Shown here in pieces: positions 54,445 to 62,517 of a stretch of DNA of 64,000 bases. Under the pieces are notes generated by a model that did no database searches, was not told the DNA's origin, and was given only the letters and a program-made list of their open reading frames with translations. Each line of letters starts with the position of its first letter. The first letter of the stretch is position 1. The position numbers and the translations under genes are program-made. The stretch is from Ustilago trichophora (Eukaryota; Basidiomycota; Ustilaginomycetes; Ustilaginales; Ustilaginaceae): positions 620,001 to 684,000 of the forward strand of contig OOIN01000006.1 in the NCBI GenBank assembly GCA_900323505.1, in the 5' to 3' direction.

Positions 54445-56034
54445 TTACCAGAGACCGGCCTGAGCCTCAGCCAAGAGATCGACGCTGCCAAAGCCAGCTT
54501 CCTCGGTCGCCTCGGCCACTTCAGCCCAGATTCCCTTCTCTGGGTGACCCTTTGGCTTCAGGAAATGGTCGATCGCATGCGACGCTCCGTTGCTGGCCGG
54601 GAAGTCTTGGAGAATGACGGATACATTCTGTACGACCATCCTCGTCTGCAGAGGACCCTTTTGACCTGGAAGCAAGTAGTACCTGTACACGTCGACGTCG
54701 ATCGTCTCAAACTCTCCCTTCTTGCCATTGATTGCGGGAAGGACGCTGTTGAACGTGTACGAAGTCTTGTTGCCATGTCCTTCGACAGTGTACACTGCCT
54801 GAGGAGCGGCAGACTTGGAGTGCGAGATGTGGTGGACAAAGTCAGCGTAGACAATGTCGCTGGGGAGCGAGTGGAGCATAAAGATCTTCTGCAGCAGGTG
54901 GTAGCCCCAAGGCGAGAAGAGGTAGGCCCGGAAGGCGAAAGGCAGCCGGGACCAGGCCAGGTTGGTGGGGGCAAAGAAGGTCTCAGCAGGGACACCGGGG
55001 AAGTGCTTGTGTCCGGTGCCGTTGGACTCGTGGTGGTAGGCCGAGAAGCTCTTCTTGTCGTCCCCACCGCGGTGACCGTGTCCGTGGTGGCCCTGCCAAG
55101 GGTGGTAGCTGAGATATTGAGCCGCACGAACCTTCTGCAAGCCCGAGGTGGTGGTCGAGAACGTTGTCTGGCCAAAGAACAGACTTTGCAGGACATCAGG
55201 TGGCAGAATGAGGGGGTACTTGATGCCGTGAATCAGTCCATTTTTGGTACGAATGTCGGGTTTGACCACGCGCGAGTAAAAGTTGAGATAGATGGCGGGA
55301 AGGGGGAGCAGACTCTTGCCAGTCCTGACTCGCCAGTCGGTTCCGTCATTGTTAGGATGTGCCTTGCCGGTGTTGAGCCAGGTGGCAACACTCGAGTTGT
55401 CGGCAATGGTCTTGGAGTCGAGCACTTTGTCCGATCGAACGAGATGGTAAAGGGCGTGAGCGTCGATGAGGTGTCGAATCACCTCGCGGCGATGCTTCTT
55501 TTTCTCATCGTCATCGTCATCGTCGCCCTTGTGGTGGAGTGCATCGACGCCGTAATCGATTTCAAAGTCGGAGATCTGCTTCTGAAGCTGGCTCCACTGC
55601 TGCACGGAGGCAGGTCCAAAGGACAAGTCCTGGAATGCCTCCTTGTCATCGTCACCGCCACGGTGGTGGTGCCAGTTGAGGGGAGCAAAGAGGGTGAGAT
55701 CGTCCTTCTTCTTCAAGATATCCTTGGTGGCATCGGAAGAGTAGTTGAGGATGTGAGCGAGCTGGGAGAACTCCTCAGAATCGTTGATGACGTCCCAGAT
55801 GGTCTTGCCTTGCTCTTCAAAGGTGGCAGTGGGTCGAGAGAAGTGAGAAATAACGTTGGTGAAGGCGGAGGAGAGCTTGGACGAGAGACCAAGAGTCAAA
55901 GCCTCAAAGCCTGAAGCGGCAGGGGTCTGATAGATGAGCTGGTCATTGTCGAAAGCAGGAGCGGCGTGAGCAGATGCTGCACAGAGTGAGGCGATGAAGG
56001 CCGTCGAAAGGGCCGAAGGGGATGCGATCCTCAT
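54445..56034 (-). CDS. Secreted fasciclin (FAS1) domain protein with His/Asp-rich inserts
   Basis: A single exon of 529 aa with ATG at 56034. The first ~24 residues form a signal peptide (M-R-I-A-S-P-S-A-L-S-T-A-F-I-A-S-L-C-A-A-S-A-H-A). Two FAS1-like units are visible. One starts near T-I-W-D-V-I-N-D-S-E-E-F-S-Q-L (about 78-90) with L-T-L-F-A-P-L-N. A second includes F-F-A-P-T-N-L-A-W-S-R-L-P (about 350) and ends with A-I-D-H-F-L-K-P, the FAS1 H2-like close. Three charged inserts interrupt the fold: H-H-H-R-G-G-D-D-D-K, H-H-K-G-D-D-D-D-D-D-E-K-K-K and H-H-G-H-G-H-R-G-G-D-D-K-K. FAS1 proteins act in cell adhesion or at the fungal cell surface. No GPI-anchor signal is evident at the C-terminus. 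A TATATA element lies about 75 nt upstream. Confidence 0.87.
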   Translation of the reverse strand: MRIASPSALSTAFIASLCAASAHAAPAFDNDQLIYQTPAASGFEALTLGLSSKLSSAFTNVISHFSRPTATFEEQGKTIWDVINDSEEFSQLAHILNYSSDATKDILKKKDDLTLFAPLNWHHHRGGDDDKEAFQDLSFGPASVQQWSQLQKQISDFEIDYGVDALHHKGDDDDDDEKKKHRREVIRHLIDAHALYHLVRSDKVLDSKTIADNSSVATWLNTGKAHPNNDGTDWRVRTGKSLLPLPAIYLNFYSRVVKPDIRTKNGLIHGIKYPLILPPDVLQSLFFGQTTFSTTTSGLQKVRAAQYLSYHPWQGHHGHGHRGGDDKKSFSAYHHESNGTGHKHFPGVPAETFFAPTNLAWSRLPFAFRAYLFSPWGYHLLQKIFMLHSLPSDIVYADFVHHISHSKSAAPQAVYTVEGHGNKTSYTFNSVLPAINGKKGEFETIDVDVYRYYLLPGQKGPLQTRMVVQNVSVILQDFPASNGASHAIDHFLKPKGHPEKGIWAEVAEATEEAGFGSVDLLAEAQAGLW

Positions 56035-56899
56035 GGTGATTGACGGTGAGGAGGAGATAGCTTATGGAGCTCGAACAGACGCGAGAAAGTGCGCGAAGCT
56101 CGTTGATATATACCTTCAGCGTTCCGGCTCAGCATGCTTTGCTCATCCAAAAAAGAAGAGTTGTCAAAGAGCGCGCATACGGAAGCCTTGCATCGCACAT
56201 GCACAGACGCACGAGGCAACGGAGACCCAAGCTGTGCTCATGCGGTCGGACGGACGACCATGTGTGAGCACAGATGTGTGTGTGTTTCGCTGGTCTGCGG
56301 TCAGCAAGTGGGTGGGCGCTTTGGGCAGTCACGATCGTGGGAAACACTTCGGATTTGTAATCCAACGTGGAAATGGTGAGAGAGCACCAAGAGGCTGGCT
56401 GATGCGCGCCTTACAAAACCCGCGGCAGTCACCACAACCTTTGACCAACGTTTTCATTCACCTTCCCGACCTTCTCAGCCCCAGCTGTTGCTGCTGAAAA
56501 GTCTCCGTCTGCTTTCCTTGTGATCGGTTGTTTGAAGTCGTCATGTTACAGGACATATTTATCGCTTCGTGGGAAATCGCAATCGAAGGCTGTACAGCGT
56601 CATGATGCAAAAGCCACGTTGTGGGGTAGAAGGTGTCCACCAAAAAAAGCGCTGCTTTCCTCCACTTTGCCCATCTGCATCGCGCGCCTAAAAAAACTCA
56701 ATAAAGTGTGCTTTGCAGCTTCAGTCAGCCGGAAGGGCAGAAAAATAAGTCCGCGGAGAAAATTTTTGATGAATGTGAGATCGCTATGAGATTACAGCGT
56801 CAAGCTGTGCGGGCCTTTCGAAGCTTTCTCAATCTATGTAGATGTCAATGCTGCGCTCTTCTACAGGAACGCTGGAAGCAGGTGTGATGATGCAAAAGC
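56035..56899. other. Fasciclin promoter and carboxylesterase 3' flank
   Basis: 865 bases with the TATA box noted above. No coding sequence was recognised. Confidence 0.5.
56105..56114 (-). promoter_or_regulatory. TATA box of the fasciclin gene
   Basis: GGTATATATC on the minus strand, about 70-80 bases before the fasciclin ATG, a common TATA distance in filamentous fungi. Confidence 0.5.
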
Positions 56900-59293
56900 C
56901 TACGACCACGGCAGGAAGCGTGGTGGAGTGGAGAGGAAGCCATAGTAGTTTTGCAAGGATCGGCACATCCGAATGTCTCGATTCTGTGCGTCGACCTTGG
57001 CGTGGCAAGGCATAGCAGAACCATTGATGGGTTCGTACATCCAAAAGCGTACTCTCTCCTGCAAAGATGCGTCGCCAATCGGCCGCTGTCGGGCAAAGGC
57101 ATGTTGAGCCAGTTCAGTCTGGAAGACGCGAATCGGATGGTCCGAAGCTGTCGCTGGCGGCTTGGTTGGCGCTTGAGGAGCCTCTCCAAATGCCAGCAGA
57201 TGAATGCCACCAACTTGATCTCTTGGGCTTCCATTGGCACCGAGAGGAAGCCATGTAGATTCGTCAGGAAGCTTGACTCTCTCGCTACCACCACCCGTCA
57301 GCAGCCTTGCTACTGCTGTCCATGTTCGCATCATGTACAGGCTCAGTTGCCTCTCTTCCGTCGTCATCCCAGTACCCACCCAAGTGCTCGGAGCTGAGCC
57401 AATCCTTCGCACAGCGCCGTCGTCCTCTGGATCAACACCATACTCAGACATGTCAGAGACAAATGCATGTCCTTCCTGTATCGACCCAGTCAATCCAAAC
57501 ACGAATGGAATGTCGAGCGTGTGGAAAGCCGCCCACTCCTCCGTCATCTCTGGCACCACCGTAAGCGCTTCCAACATCCCTGGCGACGGCCGATGGGCCA
57601 ACAGATAGCCATACACATCCACGCGCTCGCTATTCTCCTGCGATACGCTGGCCGCTTGACTGCTTTGAACCCTCATGTAGTCGAGGATCGGCGCGGTGAA
57701 CTGCGCATCGCCCGTATACGTGGCGCACGTGTAGAACACCTGTTGATCTCGTTGTGCCTTCTCTCGACCGCTGGCTCGCAAGGAAGCCAGTTCTTGGACA
57801 TCAAACCCATACAGCCGCCCAAGATCGGCAGATAGCCCGGGGTGGAATTGATCCTGATGAGCCGCCAGTGACTGCGTCGTGGCAATGAGGAAGTTGAACA
57901 TGGTCCCCTCGTCTGCGCACAGGCCTACCACCACACCACTACGACCGTTGCGCAATTGCCTCTTTGGCGGCAGAGGCCCCAGTGCTCGTGCAACAAAGTT
58001 CGAGTCGACAAAAGCACCGTCCCATACCGGCCCCCACTGATCCGTCACGGCGAAGTTTTCGTTGCCCAGATCTTCGCGAGCGAGGGGAAGTCGTTTGCTG
58101 TCCGGAAGCGTTGGTGTGTATTCGGATCGAGGTCGCTTTCCAACGAACGGTCGCAGGCATGCCGCAATCTCATCTGCGGCAACCCTCGTCCGCAGGTATT
58201 CGAGCTGCGCCGCTTCATCGCCCTCGAGATGGTACGGGCATAGCTTTCGGACCAGCAGGTCGAAGGCAGCTTGCACAGCTTGCGTGGTCCTCGGCACAAG
58301 CGTAGCAACAACACCACTTTCTAGGATGGCCTTGTGGAAGAGGCCCTCGGGCGTGGCAGGCGACAACAGCAGGTAGTGGATCGCAATGCTACCTGCACTC
58401 TCGCCGAACACCGTCACGTTGTTGCGGTCGCCTCCGAATGCAGAGATCGAAGCCTGTACCCAGAGCAATCCGCTGACCAGGTCCCACAACCCCCAATTGC
58501 CGGCACCTACATCGACATTTTCACCACCGCTCGGCTTGTTCTGAAACGATTCCGGCGTCAGCAGCGGCCAGTCGCCCGCAGATTCCTTCGCCATGGACCT
58601 CGATCCGAGAAAGCCCATTGCACCGACACGATATGTCAGGGAAACAACAATACAGCCGCTCTCGTGCGCCAACCGTGCACCGTCGTGCAGCGGCCTTGAA
58701 CAGTTGCCTACCGAAAAGGCGCCTCCGTACACCCATACCAGCACGGGTGTCGCCTCGGCTTTACTTGACTCGGGCACCCACACGTTGAGGTAAAGACAAT
58801 CTTCGCTTCGTGGTATCGCCGTTTTTGCTCCCTTGCGTCCACGGTACATGCCTTCCATCGCTGCAAAGTCTTGATGCGGGTCCGACTGCCATTTCGACTG
58901 TCGCGTTGTCGACCAGCTCGGCAAAGGTCCTTGAGGAACTTGCCAACGACGTGTGCCCGTGGGTGCTTGGGCGAAGGGTATGCCAAGGTAAGCGAGTACA
59001 GAGCCTCCTGTTGTTTCCGGAGTGAAAGGCGAAAGATGGATGCGTCGCGGTCGGATGCGTCCTTGAAGGGGAAGAAGAAGGTCGTAGATGGAGTCGGAGC
59101 TTGGAGCGGATCGGTCGTGAGACCCGTGGTGGGGATTGGATGCAGCCATCTCGACGAAAGCTGCTTTGAAGCCAGAAGCACGGCAAAGTTGGAGATGATC
59201 GTAGAGGATGCGAAGCAGAGTATCGGGGGGGTGGACGGAGTAGGTGCTCAAGCCGTTGGCTCGTGTCGCACAAGAAGAAGCCGGTTCTGACAT
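56900..59293 (-). CDS. Type-B carboxylesterase/lipase family protein
   Basis: A minus-strand frame with first ATG at 59293 gives 797 aa; a later ATG (V-E-M-A-A-S-N) could also be used. It is an alpha/beta-hydrolase of the cholinesterase/carboxylesterase family. Blocks in order are: Y-L-G-I-P-F-A-Q-A-P-T-G, S-E-D-C-L-Y-L-N-V-W-V-P, V-L-V-W-V-Y-G-G-A-F-S-V-G-N (oxyanion-hole loop), and the nucleophile elbow F-G-E-S-A-G-S (Ser near 295). Further on come D-E-G-T-M-F-N-F and P-F-V-F-G-L-T-G. No signal peptide or N-terminal membrane segment is visible, unlike most secreted members, so it may be intracellular. It is longer than the usual ~550 aa because of loops and tails, including a Met/Tyr/Asn-rich C-terminus. 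The substrate is unknown. It is divergent from the GEN1-like gene with 273 bp between start codons. Confidence 0.88.
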   Translation of the reverse strand: MSEPASSCATRANGLSTYSVHPPDTLLRILYDHLQLCRASGFKAAFVEMAASNPHHGSHDRSAPSSDSIYDLLLPLQGRIRPRRIHLSPFTPETTGGSVLAYLGIPFAQAPTGTRRWQVPQGPLPSWSTTRQSKWQSDPHQDFAAMEGMYRGRKGAKTAIPRSEDCLYLNVWVPESSKAEATPVLVWVYGGAFSVGNCSRPLHDGARLAHESGCIVVSLTYRVGAMGFLGSRSMAKESAGDWPLLTPESFQNKPSGGENVDVGAGNWGLWDLVSGLLWVQASISAFGGDRNNVTVFGESAGSIAIHYLLLSPATPEGLFHKAILESGVVATLVPRTTQAVQAAFDLLVRKLCPYHLEGDEAAQLEYLRTRVAADEIAACLRPFVGKRPRSEYTPTLPDSKRLPLAREDLGNENFAVTDQWGPVWDGAFVDSNFVARALGPLPPKRQLRNGRSGVVVGLCADEGTMFNFLIATTQSLAAHQDQFHPGLSADLGRLYGFDVQELASLRASGREKAQRDQQVFYTCATYTGDAQFTAPILDYMRVQSSQAASVSQENSERVDVYGYLLAHRPSPGMLEALTVVPEMTEEWAAFHTLDIPFVFGLTGSIQEGHAFVSDMSEYGVDPEDDGAVRRIGSAPSTWVGTGMTTEERQLSLYMMRTWTAVARLLTGGGSERVKLPDESTWLPLGANGSPRDQVGGIHLLAFGEAPQAPTKPPATASDHPIRVFQTELAQHAFARQRPIGDASLQERVRFWMYEPINGSAMPCHAKVDAQNRDIRMCRSLQNYYGFLSTPPRFLPWS

Positions 59294-59566
59294 GCGTCTG
59301 TGCGAGCCCACCGGTTGGTCGCATAAACCGAAGCGCCGGCCTTTTCTGTTCGACAGATCAGGGTCCACGACAATCGAAAAGGTTGCATTTTCGTGTCGAC
59401 TTTCTGGTCTATCTTTTTGGGAACGCGCTTTCCAAAACAATCAACACTTCCGCATTCCACCCCACGCTTCGTTACGTAGTCCTTTGACCATCACAACCCT
59501 CTTAGCGGTGCACATTGCCCCATTGTTCATCACTTTCGTCGCTTCCAAGCCGAAGATTATGAGCTG

Positions 59567-62236
59567 ATGGGGATCCCCGGGCTCTGGGCCGAGCTGGCTC
59601 CCGCGGCCCAGACTACAACGCTACCTTCATACTGCTTGACCACCTTTACCGAGAACACCAACGAGCTGCGCGGACTCAGGCTCGGCATCGATGCATCGCT
59701 ATGGCTCTTTCATGCACAGCAAAGCTCTGGCGGATCCAATCCGTACTTGAGGCTGCTCTTCTATCGGCTCGCCAAGTTGCTTAGTTTGCCCGTCCTACCA
59801 GTGTTTGTATTTGACGGTCCGAGCAGGCCGACGTGGAAGCGAGGCAAACAGGTCAAAGGTCGTCAACATGCCATCGAGCAGCCTTTCACGCAGCTTATCG
59901 AGGCATTTGGATACCAATGGCATCGTGCACCAGGTGAAGCAGAGGCCGAGTTGGCCTACCTCAATCAGACGGGATGGGTCGATGCTGTATTGACCGACGA
60001 TTCCGACGCTTTGCTGTTCGGTGCTCGAATGCTTGTCCGCAACTGGGGTAAGAATCTTTCAGGAACCAAGGCGTTGAGCAGAACCACCTCCGCAAGCAGC
60101 GATGTATTCGACGAAACTCCTTCCATTCCCTCCGCTGGTCCGCGCCTACAACTTTCCGGATCGGACCGGGACCACCTCATCACCCTGTACAAAGCCGACG
60201 ATCTCGTCACTCTCCCTCAACTTGGCATCGACCGCGATGGGCTCATCCTCATCGCCCTCATGTCCGGAGGCGACTATGATACCACCGGTCTGCTGCAGTG
60301 CGGGGTCAAAATCGCCCTCGCCCTCGCCCGCGGCGGATTCGGCACAACCCTCATCGACGCTTTCAAGCGATCCTACCCTGACCAACCCTCTGCATCTCAA
60401 CCCTGCGGTACATTCACCACGTTCATGCAGACATGGCTCGAACAAGTCCGAGACGAACTCCGTACCAACGAGCGCGGATTTCTCCCCAACCGCCGTCCCA
60501 AGCTCGCTTCGAGCATCGAACAATCTTTCCTGTCCACAGCAGATTCGCGCAAGGTCCTGGCGTACTACGTCTACCCACTCACCTCTAAAGGTGCGACGGT
60601 AACGTTGGGGAAAAGCGCCGAGCCGGATCTGACGAGGTTGGCCCGATTGAGCCAGATCTTCTTTCACTGGTCGAGGAATGCAATTCTGTCCAAAGTTCGG
60701 ACTGTGCTTGGGCCAGGAGTGGTGATTAGGCGGCTGAGGCAGGAGATTGTAGAGTATAATGATGGGGCGGGGGAAGGACCGTGGGCTGCGTTGGTGGAGA
60801 GTCCGGCGAGTAAGGCGGTTCGAAGGCATATGCTGGGGCTCGAGTCCGAAGCAACATTCTCGTCAGCGGGTGCAACGTCGAAGGCGACCACCACCACCAT
60901 CACCACCATTGCAAAAACGGCAAAGCAAAAACCGCTGCATGAGAGTCCTAACGCCACCCGGATCACGGACTTTTTCGCCAAATCCACACTCAACCCTGCC
61001 CCAACTTCCACCCACCAACCAGCTTTCGATTCCTCCGCAGCACCGCCGTTAATGTCAACCATCGAGATTCTGGCCATCAAGTTGCAACGTCGCCACATAG
61101 CCCTCGCACCATTCCTCGACTATCGCGTTCTCGTGTCCATGGACGAATTTGCCAAAGCTGCAGAGCTTGGGATCGATCCTTCCCTCGAAGCTGAGCTCGC
61201 TGCGGATGATGAGGCTGACACCGACGCTCCCCTCCTCGAAGACGATGAAGACGGCGAGGATTCGAACCAACGCCGGCACCGAGGGGTGGGCAGCACAACA
61301 GTGGAACCTGGAGACCCCCTCTTGATGTGGATACCTGAACCGTTGCTCGAGCTCAGCACAAGTGGTGCTGATCCGCTCACATCTTTCTTGAAGGAAGCCG
61401 AGAGAAAGGCCACTGCCGCAAAGACGAAATCGGCAAAGAAAGCAGCAACCAATTCGAGCGGTACAAATGCAAGAAAGGGAGCGAGGCAGATGACGCTCAA
61501 CGGCTTTGTCAAGCCTCTAGCCAAGGCTTCTCTCTCTGGCACGATGAAAGTGCCAAAGAGTCTCGGTGGAGTGAGCGTGGCAGCAGAGCAACCCGGAATG
61601 CCGGCGTCGGTGCAGGCTCAACCTCGAATGCCGAGACAGTTACGCGTTCCGAGTGGGATGAGACGTACAGAATCAGTGCCCGTTGCTACAGCCGCACTTG
61701 GCACCACCTCGTTATCGTCGACGAGAGGGTTTTCTCGGACAACGTCTCTACCTTCCCATGAAGCAGACCTTTTCCGTCCTTGCAATGGCGAGGAGGAGGA
61801 TGAGTTGGATTCGAGCATCGAATTCCTGGGCGCCTTTACGGCATCCCACAGCAACACTGCGGTTGTTCGCGCGCGCTCGAGCACACCTCCTCCAAACAGC
61901 TCTTTGAGCGAAGTCAGGGAGCGACCGAAAAAGTCACCCAAGAAAATGCTGTCCTCTTCCTCCTCCTGGACAACAAGGTCGAGCTCACAATCGCGCAGTC
62001 AGGGCAAAATCGATGCTACATCCTTGCCGTCTGCTAGGGCTCTTGCAGAACTACCGCTACTCAGCGATCAAGAAGACGAAGACGAAGAGGATGGCACAGG
62101 TCAAGGTGACACAGGAATGTTTTTGGGCTCGGCGATGTCTCTTCGCAAACGCCTAGAAGAGGGACAAAAAAGAAAGCCAAAACCGAGAGTCTCTACCATC
62201 ACTATCAGTAGCAATTCGTCCGATGGCTCACCGTAA
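59567..62236 (+). CDS. GEN1: XPG/Rad2-family nuclease, GEN1/Yen1-like
   Basis: A single exon of 889 aa. The start M-G-I-P-G-L-W-A-E-L is the classic XPG N-terminus. The XPG-N domain (1-~100) contains the catalytic-type G-I-D-A-S-L-W-L-F and F-V-F-D-G. The XPG-I domain (about 120-150) has G-E-A-E-A-E-L-A-Y-L-N and T-D-D-S-D-A-L-L-F-G. The helix-hairpin-helix region (~225-245) has M-S-G-G-D-Y-D-T-T-G-L. Acidic metal-binding residues are all present. M-G-I-P-G-L-W and the short spacer between the N and I domains favour the GEN1/Yen1 Holliday-junction resolvase branch over FEN1 or Rad2. The C-terminal half is disordered and Ser-rich with two PCNA-binding-like motifs (~462 and ~640). It presumably acts in resolution of recombination intermediates. 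Confidence 0.9.
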   Translation: MGIPGLWAELAPAAQTTTLPSYCLTTFTENTNELRGLRLGIDASLWLFHAQQSSGGSNPYLRLLFYRLAKLLSLPVLPVFVFDGPSRPTWKRGKQVKGRQHAIEQPFTQLIEAFGYQWHRAPGEAEAELAYLNQTGWVDAVLTDDSDALLFGARMLVRNWGKNLSGTKALSRTTSASSDVFDETPSIPSAGPRLQLSGSDRDHLITLYKADDLVTLPQLGIDRDGLILIALMSGGDYDTTGLLQCGVKIALALARGGFGTTLIDAFKRSYPDQPSASQPCGTFTTFMQTWLEQVRDELRTNERGFLPNRRPKLASSIEQSFLSTADSRKVLAYYVYPLTSKGATVTLGKSAEPDLTRLARLSQIFFHWSRNAILSKVRTVLGPGVVIRRLRQEIVEYNDGAGEGPWAALVESPASKAVRRHMLGLESEATFSSAGATSKATTTTITTIAKTAKQKPLHESPNATRITDFFAKSTLNPAPTSTHQPAFDSSAAPPLMSTIEILAIKLQRRHIALAPFLDYRVLVSMDEFAKAAELGIDPSLEAELAADDEADTDAPLLEDDEDGEDSNQRRHRGVGSTTVEPGDPLLMWIPEPLLELSTSGADPLTSFLKEAERKATAAKTKSAKKAATNSSGTNARKGARQMTLNGFVKPLAKASLSGTMKVPKSLGGVSVAAEQPGMPASVQAQPRMPRQLRVPSGMRRTESVPVATAALGTTSLSSTRGFSRTTSLPSHEADLFRPCNGEEEDELDSSIEFLGAFTASHSNTAVVRARSSTPPPNSSLSEVRERPKKSPKKMLSSSSSWTTRSSSQSRSQGKIDATSLPSARALAELPLLSDQEDEDEEDGTGQGDTGMFLGSAMSLRKRLEEGQKRKPKPRVSTITISSNSSDGSP

Positions 62237-62517
62237 AAAAAAAACCCCCAAACCCTCCTATCTCATTCCAAGCAGACTGTACTGCAAAGGCATACTCATA
62301 CGCAATGATTTCTCCCTCCTTGCGCCAAAGAATCCCAAATATACCGTCATGTTGAACAAACGCGCCACCCTCACACACAGACACCCGCTCACGCCCAAAA
62401 AAAAGAGCAAAGACATGGCATAAAGGTGACATCCGAAGCAAGAAAAAAAAACAAAAAAAAAACAAATACACAATACGGATACATAAAAGAAACACCGAGG
62501 GCGCCGGCAGAGATGAA

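Noticed and set aside
54418..55914. Plus-strand open frame of 498 codons
   Set aside because: Antisense to the fasciclin gene; no recognisable motif, Val/Gly-rich shadow composition.
61258..61275. B-box-like GATTCGAACC suggesting a tRNA on the minus strand
   Set aside because: It lies inside the GEN1-like coding sequence and no A box, acceptor stem or anticodon arm can be built around it.
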